64,000 bases of DNA from Sphingobacterium faecale (GCF_016746095.1 NZ_JAERTY010000010.1:1-64000); one strand, 5' to 3'. Numbered from the stretch's first letter, positions 54,047 through 64,000 are shown. Notes: a model not told the origin generated them from the sequence alone. Made by a program: numbers and translations.

Positions 54047-54730
54047 ATGGACGAAGTACTTAACATACTCTTCAACCCCCTTCCCAATGCTATAATGACA
54101 CTATTAACAGGGTTATCGTTAGTCTATTGGCTCTTTACCCTATTAATGGGAGACGGATTTGATTTTGGAAGCCAATCCGGATTAGAGTTTGAAGGGGCAG
54201 ACATTCAAGACCTAGATACCCCAGGCGACACCGATAGCAACATAGAGCATGCTGAACCTTCTTTTCTTTCAAAAACTATGGATTATATCAACATCGGTAA
54301 AGCTCCGCTAATGGTTCTAGTCACTTTATTCAAATTTATAGGTTGGATAATTACCCTTATAACTTCTATGACTTTCAACCTCTCTTCCTACGGCTGGAAA
54401 TCAGTTATCATACTCATACCAGTCTTTGTTCTGACCTACTTTTTAATGCATTACGTAACCATTCCCGTTGCGAAACTCTATAAAAATGTAGGTTACTCCG
54501 GAGAAGAAGCACATGAGTTTCTGGGTAGGACAGGCAAGATGAAATCGTCCATACAAGGGCAAAGTATCGGTTCTGTAGAAGTCATTATCGACAAAGATGT
54601 GATCCGGCTCAACGTACAGAGTGTTGATGGATCTAAAATAGCGTATGGTGATGAAGTTGTCATCATCAACGAAACAGAAGATAAAAAAATTCACCTCGTT
54701 CAAAAAACAATCAACTTAAATAGTTTTTAA
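54047..54730 (+). CDS. YqiJ-like membrane protein with OB-fold domain (NfeD-related)
   Basis: This 227-residue protein has one N-terminal membrane segment (about 12-34), an acidic linker (FEGADIQDLDTPGDTDSNIE), two more helices (about 84-108 and 117-138) and a C-terminal OB-fold-like domain (EFLGRTGKMKSSIQGQSIGSVEV, YGDEVVIINE). E. coli yqiJ has this plan and precedes the flotillin gene yqiK, exactly as here. It probably partners the flotillin in membrane microdomains. Confidence 0.85.
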   Translation: MDEVLNILFNPLPNAIMTLLTGLSLVYWLFTLLMGDGFDFGSQSGLEFEGADIQDLDTPGDTDSNIEHAEPSFLSKTMDYINIGKAPLMVLVTLFKFIGWIITLITSMTFNLSSYGWKSVIILIPVFVLTYFLMHYVTIPVAKLYKNVGYSGEEAHEFLGRTGKMKSSIQGQSIGSVEVIIDKDVIRLNVQSVDGSKIAYGDEVVIINETEDKKIHLVQKTINLNSF

Positions 54731-54752
54731 TATTAATCTTATAAATAGCCAG

Positions 54753-56873
54753 ATGACTAGCAACACATTTTTATTTATCGATGGAATCACAGGGATTGTC
54801 CTCATCGGTATAGGCGTAATTGTTTTTATAATTTTTGCGTTTTTTGTAGTCCTAAGCATGTTCTACAAAAAAATTGCACAGGGCAAAGCGATTGTCCGCA
54901 CCGGTGTAGGCGGATCAAAAGTTGCCTTTAATAAAGGAATGTATGTCGTTCCTGTGTTCCATAAAATGGAGATCATGGACATCTCTGTAAAAAAGATAGA
55001 GATAGCTCGTATGGAGCATGATGGGCTTATTTGCAAGGACAATATCCGTGCAGACATCAAAGTTGCCTTTTTTGTGCGAGTCAATAAATCAGTAGATGAT
55101 GTCATCAATGTCGCCCAGAACCTTGGTTGTGACCGTGCCAGCGAACCTGAGACACTAAAAAGTATCTTTGAATCTAAATTTTCAGAAGCTTTAAAAACTG
55201 TCGGCAAAAAATTTGACTTCATCGAATTGTATGAGGCTAGACGAGAGTTTAGAGATGAGATTCTGAACATTATCGGCACTGACCTAAATGGATACATCTT
55301 AGATGATTGCGCCATTGATTACCTAGAACAAACTGATCTCAAATTTTTAAGTAGAGATAATATTTTAGACTCTGAAGGGATAAAAAAGATTACGGAACTT
55401 ACGGCAAAACAGAACATGAATGCCAATCTAATCCGTAGGGAAGAAGAAAAAGTAATAAAAAAACAAGATGTAGAAGCACGAGAAGCAATTTTGGAATTAG
55501 AACGTCAGCTCTCGGAAAAAGAAGAAAAGCAAAGACGGGAGATTGATAATATTCGCGCTCGTGAAGAAGCGGAAATAGCGAAAGTTCGTGAAGAAGAGCG
55601 TCTCAAATCCGAAACAGTACGTATTTCTACGGAAGAGCAATTGGCTATTCAGGAAGAAAATAAACTCCGTCAGATTATTATAGCAGAGAAAAACAAGCTC
55701 CGTACAGATGCTGTAGAGACAGAACGTGTTGAAAAAGACCGTGCTTTAGAAGCTACTGAACGCGAGCGTATCGTAACCTTGGCTCAAATAGACAAACAAC
55801 GTTCTATTGAAACAGAACAAAAAAGTATACAAAACGTCATCAAAGAACGTGTACAACTTGAAAAGGGGGTTATCGAAGAACAACAAGCGGTCAAGGATAT
55901 CGAAGTGTTCCGTGACGTAGAACGTAAGAAACAGGCTGGAGTTATAGCAGCATCACAAGAAGCAGAAGAGCGCTTGATTGCCACCGTTAAAGCTGCAGAG
56001 GCAGCTAAAATTGCGGCGGAACAAGAAGCCGAGAAAAAAGTAATAGATGCAGAAGCATCGCGCAAAATCGCTGAAAAGAAAGCCCTGGAGCTATTAATAG
56101 AAGCTGATGCTAAGAAAGAAGCCTCAGCTAGAGAGGCAGAAGCGCGCAAAATTATTGCTGAAGCACAGGCCAAGGAAGAAGCAGCTATAGGTTTGTCCGA
56201 GGCGGAAGTAATGGTCGCAAAAGCGGAAGCAGAGGAAATTCAAGGTACTAAGGAAGCCTCTGTTATCGAGATAAAAGCAGAAGCACTACGTAAAGAGGGA
56301 TTGGCACAGGCTGAAGTAGTGCGAGAAAAAGCGCTTGCTGAAGCCAAAGGAATCGAAGAAAAAGCGGCCGCCATGAAACAGCTGGATGGTGTAGGAAAAG
56401 AGCACGAAGAGTTCAAACTTCAGCTTCAAAAAGAACGTGACATTGAATTAGCGCATATCGGCATTCAAAAGGACATTGCTCACGCACAGGCACAAGTCCT
56501 ATCAGAGGCCTTAAAATCGGCTAAAATAGACATTGTAGGAGGAGAAACACTATTCTTCGAAAACATTGTGAAACAAGTTTCCAACGCTAAAGGCTTTGAT
56601 CACTTAATCAACAATTCACAACATGCTACAGCTATCAAAAACTCCTTATTATCCCCTGAAGGAAACGGAGATATTGCCGAAAAGATAAGAAACCTAGCCG
56701 ACAAATACGGAATTTCCTCCAATGACATCAAGAACTTGACGGTTTCTGCAGCACTCATCAAGCTACAACAAGCGGCAACAGCAAAAGAAGATGAAGAAGA
56801 TACAGGTTTTATCAATTCGCTTTTTGGATTAGCAAGAAATTTGGGCATTTCAAATAAAAAAATCACTTTATAA
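54753..56873 (+). CDS. Flotillin-like SPFH/band 7 protein (YqiK type)
   Basis: This 706-residue protein has an N-terminal membrane segment (about 8-35), an SPFH domain (about 38-215, GKAIVRTGVGGSKVAFNKG, DNIRADIKVAFFVRVNKSVDDV) and a very long Glu/Ala/Lys-rich coiled coil (about 220-610) with EA-dipeptide repeats typical of flotillins. A short C-terminal domain follows. It is longer than E. coli YqiK. Flotillins oligomerise into rings or cages that organise lipid domains. It lies between the YqiJ-like gene and the giant ATPase gene. Confidence 0.92.
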   Translation: MTSNTFLFIDGITGIVLIGIGVIVFIIFAFFVVLSMFYKKIAQGKAIVRTGVGGSKVAFNKGMYVVPVFHKMEIMDISVKKIEIARMEHDGLICKDNIRADIKVAFFVRVNKSVDDVINVAQNLGCDRASEPETLKSIFESKFSEALKTVGKKFDFIELYEARREFRDEILNIIGTDLNGYILDDCAIDYLEQTDLKFLSRDNILDSEGIKKITELTAKQNMNANLIRREEEKVIKKQDVEAREAILELERQLSEKEEKQRREIDNIRAREEAEIAKVREEERLKSETVRISTEEQLAIQEENKLRQIIIAEKNKLRTDAVETERVEKDRALEATERERIVTLAQIDKQRSIETEQKSIQNVIKERVQLEKGVIEEQQAVKDIEVFRDVERKKQAGVIAASQEAEERLIATVKAAEAAKIAAEQEAEKKVIDAEASRKIAEKKALELLIEADAKKEASAREAEARKIIAEAQAKEEAAIGLSEAEVMVAKAEAEEIQGTKEASVIEIKAEALRKEGLAQAEVVREKALAEAKGIEEKAAAMKQLDGVGKEHEEFKLQLQKERDIELAHIGIQKDIAHAQAQVLSEALKSAKIDIVGGETLFFENIVKQVSNAKGFDHLINNSQHATAIKNSLLSPEGNGDIAEKIRNLADKYGISSNDIKNLTVSAALIKLQQAATAKEDEEDTGFINSLFGLARNLGISNKKITL

Positions 56874-56921
56874 CTCCAATTTTAAATCGACACAAAAACT
56901 AGCAGGTTTTAACAGCATCTA

Positions 56922-59900
56922 ATGACAGAGAAAACAGAACTTCAAAATGCGAGTCTAGATTCGGGGACCTACGAGATTATCCGCAAAAGACTTATTGTCC
57001 AAAAGGATGAACTGATGAAAAACCTACGAGACCTCAACGAGGCTCGTAGAGAGGTATTCAATTCAACAAATTTTGTGCTCAAAGCAAATCAGCGGATCAG
57101 CACAGAAAATAATTGTGTGGCCCGCGGGATTATTGCTGTAGATAACATCTGTATTTTCGGTTACAACGTACATTTTGGATTACGTACAGAAATCAAACTG
57201 GAAGATGTTTTTAGCATTTATCGTTTCGAAAACAACCAATTTGTACCGCAACCTTTAGATCTATTAAATAACGATACTTTCGTATCTGATTATCAGAATC
57301 TCTACAAATATTATAGAGATTCTATTTTCTCTAAATTCAGACGTACAGAAAACTATCTGTACATGATTTTCCAGACCAGTAAGAACAACGAGGATCTCAA
57401 AGCCTTCAAATGGTTAATAAAAGGGGAACAATTAATCTATCAAGATGATAGAAGTGTACACGAGGTAAAACCTCCTGCTCAGTTTGAGTTTGAATGGACG
57501 AAGACTTCTCTGGAAGACAGACGTTTAGGGAAATTCTCCCATATCTCCATCATGGACAAGGTATTTATCGAGGCCTTGCATGGAGATATCACATTCAAAA
57601 TAGAAAACAATACTGAGTCAGGCAAAGGGATATATTCGGAGAAAGTCGCTAATACGGACCAACAGCTAGATGATGCTGAATACTATTACGCGGATTTAGG
57701 CAATCTTATAGCGATTCGTATAAAACCTTATCAAGAAGAGTTTCGAGCTTATATTTTTAACCTGCGCACCAAGGAAGTCACCAATCTCAAATCCCTTAAT
57801 CAATCGGCTATACTACTCCCAGATAATCAGGGGATCATATTTTCCAACGGCTATTACTTACAAAATGGGAGCCACAAGGTATTTGACAATCAGTTTGACA
57901 ATTTTTCATTCCTACGTAAAATAACCTCACCAAACGGAGAAGATCATCTTTACATCTTTTCCCATGCAGCGAGTAACACCTACGTACTGATGTCCTACAA
58001 CATCATCCAACAGACTGTCGAAACGCCCATAATATGTAATGGTTTCACGGTCTTTCAGGATGGTTCGCTTATTTACTTTCGCACGGAGGCTGAAGCAACT
58101 AGACACCATCAAGTACAAATCTGGGAAACGCCCTATATGCGAGTCTTAAAGGAAAATCAAGACCGCAAAGAAGATCCACTGTATAAGGTAGGCAACAAAC
58201 AGATTGTGCAGGCTATGGCCGAAACACAAGAAGTTATACAGCTCGTTAGTAAAGAAGATAGTTATGAAGGACTTTATGAAGATATCCAGAAAAAATCAGG
58301 AGCTATACTAAACAACTACTTTTGGATACATGATAAGGCACTCAAAAACTTAGGTACGCCACTTTCTCAGATTCAAGAAATAGCAAACACCGCTATTGAC
58401 GAGTTTGTAAAAGTTCAAACTCAACGTAAACACGCTAATGAACAACTATCCTTAGCCGATCAAAAATTAGAAGATCTAGAGTTTAAGCTCAATAGCACCA
58501 CTATCGAACAACTGGATCAGCTCGTCAGCCAATTAGCTGATGCGCGAAAGCTTCAGGGAATCATTATTGACCTCAAAAACGTCAGATACATTAATGTCGC
58601 TCACGTAGAGGCACTACTGGATAAACTCACTGCTATCTCAGAAAGCTTATCTCAACAGACGATAGACTTTTTGCTAAAGGAAGAGGCCCTCCTACCCTAT
58701 GAAAAAAGTGTAAACGAACAAAAGCTACATATTGAGAACATCAACAAAGCTTTTGACGCCAAACCTATTGAGCAAGCGATCACCAACATATCGACAGATC
58801 TAGAACTTCTGATTGATATTCTGAACAGTCTAAAGATTGATGATGTCACCCATACAACCAAAATCATAGAAAAAATATCGCTCATCTTTTCTACATTAAA
58901 TGAGGTTAGGGCATCACTCACCCGAAAGCTAAGTTCATTAAAAAGTCAAGAAGCCATAGCTGAATTCTCTGCACAGCTTACCCTTTTGGAGCAATCTGTA
59001 ACCAACTATCTGGAACTTTCTACTACAACAGAAAAAGTCGATGACTACTACACCAAGGTAATCGTCCAATTGGAGGAATTAGAGAGCAAGTTTTCTGAAT
59101 TCGATGAGTTTGCGTTAAAAATCGCAGACAAGCGAGATGAAATTATTAAAGCGTTTAATGCTAGAAGAGAACAACTAGTCGAACAAATTAACAAACGTAG
59201 TACTTCACTCGAACAAATCGGCTTACGCGTACTAAAGAACATTGAGAATAAATCGAAATCCTTTCTATCCCGAGAAGAAATCCTCAGCTTCTATGCTTCA
59301 GATTTAATGGTGGACAAAATACGTCAGTTGGCCTCTGATTTAAAAAGCCTCCAAGACGTTTCAAAAGCAGAAAATCTAGAGAACCTTCTCAAAAAATCAC
59401 AGGAAGATGCACTACGCATACTACGCGATAAAACAGAGCTATTTGTCGATGGAGAAAACGTGATCGTCTTAGGAAAGCATAAGTTTGCAGTCAACCAACA
59501 ACCATTGAAACTGACATTAGTACGCAAACAGGAAGAAATATTCTTCCACCTGACGGGTACAAGCTTTTATCAAAAGGTAGAGAACAAAGACCTACTAATC
59601 TACCAAGATATATGGGATCAGGAAATTATTTCTGAAAATAAAAACACCTATCGCGCAGCTTATCTTGCTTACAAAACATTTCTATCATCCAAAAAGACAA
59701 TAGCTTTCAATGCAGAAGAATTTATTACTCGAGCTGTCGAGCAAAATTATTCCGAAAACTACGTCAAAGGCGTACACAATGTTGATGCTCAAGCGATATA
59801 TAATACCCTAGCGGCATTGGATGAAAAACTAGACTTACTCCGCTATAATAGTAACCTTAGGGCATTAACACAATTATTCTGGCAACACTTAGATGAGGAA

Positions 59901-61763
59901 CATCAGAACAGAATAATAACGATGATACAATCTACTTCGGGAATGTTAAAAGCATTCCCGAACTCAAACAGATATCAATCAGTCCTTGAAGAGATTGCGA
60001 ATCACTTCGAACAATGGAACACAAGCCTCGACAGATCTAACATTTCGGAATGGGATGTCGCGAACTACCTATTCAAGACCTTAACCAAATATAACAAATT
60101 TGTACTCAGCTCTGCAGCTGACGAGTTAAAGCAATCTTTTATCCGATTACTCGAAGAAAAAAAATCGATCCAGGATTTTCAAATGGATATAGAAAATGCT
60201 AATTTTTCCTGGACGGACCGCATATACCTGACGTTAAACTGGCTTCATGCATTCATCGATGAGGTGCCAGATCTAGAACCACTCCGCAACTATGCAATGG
60301 AGACCGCTGTTTCCTTACTTTTTCCAAAAGACGATTATCAATTGCTTTTTGGTAAGGATACCGTCCTTATTGAGGGACTGAAAGGCAACCACCCTTCATT
60401 AGCAGATGGGACGTTGAGCCTAAACTACCATCAGTTCATTGCACAACTCGATCAATTTACAAAAGTTGATGTCCCCCATTTCCAATCTTTTGTGGAGCAG
60501 AAAGAAGAAATCTGCAAAACATACGAAAAGGAATTGAAGATTAGCGAATTTGAACCAAAAGTCTTAACATCATTCGTTCGGAACAAGCTCATCAATGAGG
60601 TATACTTTCCGCTAATAGGTAATAACCTAGCGAAACAATTGGGGACCTCTGGAGATAATAAACGTACTGCACGCATGGGTATGCTACTATTGATATCTCC
60701 TCCAGGGTATGGTAAAACCACATTGATGGAGTATCTAGCCAAAACAATGGGATTGCATTTTGTGAAAATAAATGGTCCTACGATTGGACATACGATCACA
60801 TCGATAGACCCCATTGAAGCTAAAACATCAGGCGAACGAGAAGAATTAAAAAAAGTGAATATAGCTTTCGAAATGGCTGATAATGTTATGTTATATCTCG
60901 ATGATATACAACATCTAAACGCCGAATTTCTACAAAAATTCATTTCCTTGGCCGATGGACAACGCAAAATAGACGGTATTTTCAATGGAGAGAGTAAAAC
61001 CTATGACTTGAGAGGTAAACGTTTCTGTATCGTTATGGCAGGAAATCCATACACAGAAAGTGGATCAAAATTCCAAATACCAGACATGTTAGCCAATCGT
61101 GCTGATGTCTATAATTTGGGTGATGTAATCGGTGACACGGAGCATCTGTTCAATCTTAGCCTTATTGAGAATGCTGCAATTGAAAACCCTTACCTTGAAA
61201 AGATTGCCAGCAAATCATTTTCTGACTTTTACACACTGATAGAACATGTCGAAGCAGGAGGTGAAGAACTTCCCGATCTAGAAGGCAATTACTTAAAGCA
61301 AGAAATAGATGATTTTACGGCAACTCTGAGGCATATTTTAACGATACGCGATGTAGTCATTAAAGTCAACAAAAATTACATACAAAGTGCTGCCATGCAA
61401 GATTCCTATCGGACAGAACCGCCATTCAAAATGCAAGGATCGTACCGCAACATGAGCAAATTAGTAAGCCAAGTGATCCCCCTTATGAACGAAAAAGAGA
61501 TTAAGGAGATTATCCAAGCACATTATGAAAGCGAATCTCAAACACTGACAGCCGATACGGAAAGTAATCTACTAAAACTAAAAGAACTAGCTTCACTCAG
61601 TTCTGAAGACGAACTGAAACGTTGGGAAGAAATCAAAGTCATTTTTCGCAAAAACAATAAACACGGAGGCTTAGCAAAAGACGAAAAACTCTATGCTCAG
61701 CTACTGGATTTTAATGATAATCTAGAAGGCATTATCAAAGCGATCAATGGCCAACACAAATAG
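56922..61763 (+). CDS. Giant coiled-coil AAA+ ATPase (DUF3686-type, often named DNA repair ATPase)
   Basis: This 1613-residue protein has an N-terminal half (about 1-450) of beta-rich segments resembling DUF3686, long coiled coil (about 480-870), a further helical region, and a C-terminal AAA+ module. Walker A is SPPGYGKTT with Lys1265, Walker B is MLYLDDIQH with Asp1327-Asp1328, and a sensor-like VMAGNPYTES follows. Databases often call such proteins DNA repair ATPases, but the operon with PspA and flotillin points to membrane remodelling, perhaps as a Vps4-like motor for the PspA polymer. That role is inference. It is the last gene of the five-gene operon. Confidence 0.82.
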   Translation: MTEKTELQNASLDSGTYEIIRKRLIVQKDELMKNLRDLNEARREVFNSTNFVLKANQRISTENNCVARGIIAVDNICIFGYNVHFGLRTEIKLEDVFSIYRFENNQFVPQPLDLLNNDTFVSDYQNLYKYYRDSIFSKFRRTENYLYMIFQTSKNNEDLKAFKWLIKGEQLIYQDDRSVHEVKPPAQFEFEWTKTSLEDRRLGKFSHISIMDKVFIEALHGDITFKIENNTESGKGIYSEKVANTDQQLDDAEYYYADLGNLIAIRIKPYQEEFRAYIFNLRTKEVTNLKSLNQSAILLPDNQGIIFSNGYYLQNGSHKVFDNQFDNFSFLRKITSPNGEDHLYIFSHAASNTYVLMSYNIIQQTVETPIICNGFTVFQDGSLIYFRTEAEATRHHQVQIWETPYMRVLKENQDRKEDPLYKVGNKQIVQAMAETQEVIQLVSKEDSYEGLYEDIQKKSGAILNNYFWIHDKALKNLGTPLSQIQEIANTAIDEFVKVQTQRKHANEQLSLADQKLEDLEFKLNSTTIEQLDQLVSQLADARKLQGIIIDLKNVRYINVAHVEALLDKLTAISESLSQQTIDFLLKEEALLPYEKSVNEQKLHIENINKAFDAKPIEQAITNISTDLELLIDILNSLKIDDVTHTTKIIEKISLIFSTLNEVRASLTRKLSSLKSQEAIAEFSAQLTLLEQSVTNYLELSTTTEKVDDYYTKVIVQLEELESKFSEFDEFALKIADKRDEIIKAFNARREQLVEQINKRSTSLEQIGLRVLKNIENKSKSFLSREEILSFYASDLMVDKIRQLASDLKSLQDVSKAENLENLLKKSQEDALRILRDKTELFVDGENVIVLGKHKFAVNQQPLKLTLVRKQEEIFFHLTGTSFYQKVENKDLLIYQDIWDQEIISENKNTYRAAYLAYKTFLSSKKTIAFNAEEFITRAVEQNYSENYVKGVHNVDAQAIYNTLAALDEKLDLLRYNSNLRALTQLFWQHLDEEHQNRIITMIQSTSGMLKAFPNSNRYQSVLEEIANHFEQWNTSLDRSNISEWDVANYLFKTLTKYNKFVLSSAADELKQSFIRLLEEKKSIQDFQMDIENANFSWTDRIYLTLNWLHAFIDEVPDLEPLRNYAMETAVSLLFPKDDYQLLFGKDTVLIEGLKGNHPSLADGTLSLNYHQFIAQLDQFTKVDVPHFQSFVEQKEEICKTYEKELKISEFEPKVLTSFVRNKLINEVYFPLIGNNLAKQLGTSGDNKRTARMGMLLLISPPGYGKTTLMEYLAKTMGLHFVKINGPTIGHTITSIDPIEAKTSGEREELKKVNIAFEMADNVMLYLDDIQHLNAEFLQKFISLADGQRKIDGIFNGESKTYDLRGKRFCIVMAGNPYTESGSKFQIPDMLANRADVYNLGDVIGDTEHLFNLSLIENAAIENPYLEKIASKSFSDFYTLIEHVEAGGEELPDLEGNYLKQEIDDFTATLRHILTIRDVVIKVNKNYIQSAAMQDSYRTEPPFKMQGSYRNMSKLVSQVIPLMNEKEIKEIIQAHYESESQTLTADTESNLLKLKELASLSSEDELKRWEEIKVIFRKNNKHGGLAKDEKLYAQLLDFNDNLEGIIKAINGQHK

Positions 61764-61945
61764 ATTTTAGGCTGCCTGCGCTTCAGATTTAAAAGGATCT
61801 CTTACGCATTGTAAATTATGCTGTTATCTTAATGGCTTTATCGCGATATTTCCTCTATAGAAAAAAATCTAAATGGACGAGGAAATCTACAAAATTCGCT
61901 TTTATATCGCAACACATTTGTATGGGGTATAAAGGCGAATTTATG

Positions 61946-61953
61946 TAGGTTTG
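61946..61953 (+). promoter_or_regulatory. Possible -7 box upstream of the MORN-like gene
   Basis: TAGGTTTG fits TAnnTTTG, 17 bases before the ATG at 61971. A TTTG at 61917-61920 is 25 bases upstream, slightly too far for the usual spacing. If used, the last gene is transcribed separately from the ATPase operon. Confidence 0.4.
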
Positions 61954-61970
61954 GATAAATATTTATTAAC

Positions 61971-64000
61971 ATGTACAAGACAATCTCTTTCATCCTCTTA
62001 ACCATCTTGACAGCACATATTGCTCAAGCGCAGAGCGCTTTATACTTTGATAAAGACTGGCAGGAAACTACCAAGGATAAACATGTATATTATCGTCCTC
62101 TTCCACTAAAAAAGGAAGGAGAACTACTTTTACTAATAGACTACTACAAGGGTGGTCAATTACAGATGCAGGGATATATCATGGCCGACAACCCTGAAGT
62201 TTATGTAGGGGATGCCTATTGGTACGATGAGAAAGGCTTTGATACCGGCTTCCGTCAATACAAAAATAACAGCTCGGTCAAAGAACTGAACTACTACTAC
62301 CCTGATGGCAGCTTATGGCAAACGGTAAACTATGGGACAAACGGAAAAAAGGAAAAAATCACAACCTATCTCCATAACAAAGTAATCGCGACAGGGTATA
62401 TATCTCCTTTGGAAGAACTCTCTGGTAATTTCAGTTATGCTCAGCCCCTATCATATTATGAATACAGCCCTTCTGATGAAGGAGTAATGTTAGAGAAAAC
62501 AATTGCTGTCCCCACAGACCCCGTCACTAAAACGAAAGAACAGCGCTTTTATTTCATTACGGTATATTGGGAGAATGAGAACAAAGCCAGTGAAACCAAA
62601 GTAGCCTATAAACCGTATGGAGGAACGGCCGAAGTCTATAAAAAGACCTGGAATAAGGAAGGTAAATTAATTTCAGAGAGGAAATATAATAACGAGACCC
62701 CTCGTGCATCATATACAGAAGAAGAATACTACACTAAAAACTATATCGCTACGCAGCTCCGAGAAACAACACCCTACAAAAATGGAGAAAGGTATGGTGT
62801 ATCGATAGTCTATAGTAATAATGGGGACACACTGTATCGATCCATTTTTACACAGGATGAACTCCAAGAACTCAATATCTATCAAAACAATAAGTCCATT
62901 CAGAAGAACACATACCGCGAGAACAAACCTTATGATGGTATTTTTACAGATGAGATGGGGGACGTTATCAAGGAGTTCAGGTTACATAAGGGTGTGAAAA
63001 TAGACAAAGAGTTCCTAAAAGAGCAAGACAGTCAAAAAATAATAGCAGAGGGTGTCTATCAAAATGGGCAACCTTGGGATGGGACTTTCTTTAATGAAGG
63101 AAACTTATTCGAAATCCTACAGTACAAAAATGGCGTTCAGGAAGGAATACAGCGGGCATTTAGCAACTTATACTTTGAGCACATCATTGAAGAGTATGAG
63201 ATGAAAAATGGTGTTCGTGAAGGATACGGAAAAACTTATGATGCCGATAGTCTTATTGGAGAAAGCGTATATAGAAACAATCAAATTATCTCTGGAACAG
63301 TGCGAGAGGATAATCTAAAACTTACTTATGTAAATGGGCAAGTTAAGACCCGAAGTATCTACCATAGCCGAGACGAAAACAGACTACTGTCTATCGAAGA
63401 ATTTGATAACAACGTGCTACAGTCTGTCACCTATTTCGATTTTACAATCAAAGAACAACCGAAAGCATCCTACACAGGATATTTCAAAAATCAGAAACCT
63501 TTCAACGGATTCTTTAAGCTAGATACCCTAATTGATGATATCTCTCTAGTAGATTATTACGAAAATGGAATTCTTAAATACAAATATTCATTTGATTTTA
63601 TAGAACAGTTAGAAAATTACGAGCACTATCTCTACACCGTAAAAACGACGTATAAAGACGGAAATCCATTATCTGGCCCCTGCTACAAAACTGTTGGAAG
63701 AGAACGTCTACTGCAAATTGATTACGCAGATGGAAAGGTAAATCGCTTTGATGTAAATTTATTTGGCATGCACTTTTTTGCCCGTATATCCTTCCAACTC
63801 GACAATGACATTTTATCCATATCCGGAGGTAACTCTCCTATAGCAATAAAGGCCTATCAGGCAAATCAAAGTATTATTGCTGACCTCTATAAGGACGATC
63901 AAATCTTCAGAAAAGGACAGGAAAGCACACAAATAAAAGAAGGCAGTCCAAACTCGATAACATTTTATTATATCAAAGATGGGCAAATCAAAACATTCGC
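61971..64000 (+). CDS. Secreted MORN-like / YwqK-like repeat protein, 3' end missing
   Basis: An open frame of 676 codons runs off the right edge. The signal peptide ends in HIAQAQS. The rest is built of recurring units with the pattern Y-x-N/D-G followed by a short beta hairpin (YKNGERYGVSIVY, YQNGQPWDGTFF, YKNGVQEGIQRAF, MKNGVREGYGKTY, YENGILKYKYSF, YKDGNPLSGPCY), as in MORN_2/YwqK-type antitoxin-like repeat proteins. It is probably a periplasmic or surface protein. It starts 207 bases after the ATPase gene. Whether it belongs to the membrane-stress system is unknown. Confidence 0.75.
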   Translation, partial: MYKTISFILLTILTAHIAQAQSALYFDKDWQETTKDKHVYYRPLPLKKEGELLLLIDYYKGGQLQMQGYIMADNPEVYVGDAYWYDEKGFDTGFRQYKNNSSVKELNYYYPDGSLWQTVNYGTNGKKEKITTYLHNKVIATGYISPLEELSGNFSYAQPLSYYEYSPSDEGVMLEKTIAVPTDPVTKTKEQRFYFITVYWENENKASETKVAYKPYGGTAEVYKKTWNKEGKLISERKYNNETPRASYTEEEYYTKNYIATQLRETTPYKNGERYGVSIVYSNNGDTLYRSIFTQDELQELNIYQNNKSIQKNTYRENKPYDGIFTDEMGDVIKEFRLHKGVKIDKEFLKEQDSQKIIAEGVYQNGQPWDGTFFNEGNLFEILQYKNGVQEGIQRAFSNLYFEHIIEEYEMKNGVREGYGKTYDADSLIGESVYRNNQIISGTVREDNLKLTYVNGQVKTRSIYHSRDENRLLSIEEFDNNVLQSVTYFDFTIKEQPKASYTGYFKNQKPFNGFFKLDTLIDDISLVDYYENGILKYKYSFDFIEQLENYEHYLYTVKTTYKDGNPLSGPCYKTVGRERLLQIDYADGKVNRFDVNLFGMHFFARISFQLDNDILSISGGNSPIAIKAYQANQSIIADLYKDDQIFRKGQESTQIKEGSPNSITFYYIKDGQIKTF

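Noticed and set aside
56922..61763. Reading the giant ATPase as an SMC or Rad50 protein because of its coiled coil and DNA-repair label
   Set aside because: The P-loop lies at the C-terminus in a single AAA+ module with SPPGYGKTT and a Walker B of AAA type. There is no N-terminal Walker A or ABC signature.

Overview
The window is a chromosomal segment of a Bacteroidota bacterium, most likely Sphingobacteriaceae (Sphingobacterium or Pedobacter type). This rests on the 5' end of a 16S rRNA gene of Bacteroidota type at the left edge, promoters of the TAnnTTTG class, a SusC/SusD locus run by an ECF sigma factor and a FecR anti-sigma, Gld-type ABC transporter genes, and a serine palmitoyltransferase (sphingolipid) operon. 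No tRNA, CRISPR array, insertion sequence or prophage was seen.

Layout. 1-770: start of a 16S rRNA gene read leftward, with its leader and two tandem promoters. 0.77-12.5 kb: two tripartite RND efflux systems read leftward. One has separate genes; the other has its permease fused to its outer-membrane channel, and a terminator separates the two units. 13.1-17.6 kb: a sphingolipid operon (serine palmitoyltransferase, GNAT-type acyltransferase, NAD-dependent reductase, CDP-alcohol transferase, GtrA). 17.9-21.4 kb: smpB, an AraC regulator, aldehyde dehydrogenase and DUF779. 21.4-24.3 kb: thioesterase, a membrane-anchored MutS-like ATPase, pcm. 24.6-34.3 kb: class D beta-lactamase, a DUF4886 hydrolase, priA, DUF423, a large anchored propeller protein, a DHH phosphoesterase and an FKBP lipoprotein. 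34.4-49.5 kb: one leftward run consisting of ECF sigma, FecR, SusC, SusD, DUF4843, PKD-like lipoprotein, ABC ATPase, permease-GldG fusion and two tandem short MutS-like ATPases. 49.8-52.0 kb: TatD nuclease, asparaginase and a small cytochrome c lipoprotein.

52.1-61.8 kb is the most interesting block. An XRE regulator faces a rightward operon encoding a YbjN/Tir-chaperone-like protein, PspA/IM30, a YqiJ-like OB-fold membrane protein, a YqiK-like flotillin and a 1613-residue coiled-coil AAA+ ATPase. It looks like a membrane-stress or membrane-remodelling machine. The shared promoter region holds a 17-bp dyad that recurs exactly, in opposite orientation, inside the XRE gene, so a dedicated regulatory circuit is likely. 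A large secreted protein with MORN-like repeats runs off the right edge.
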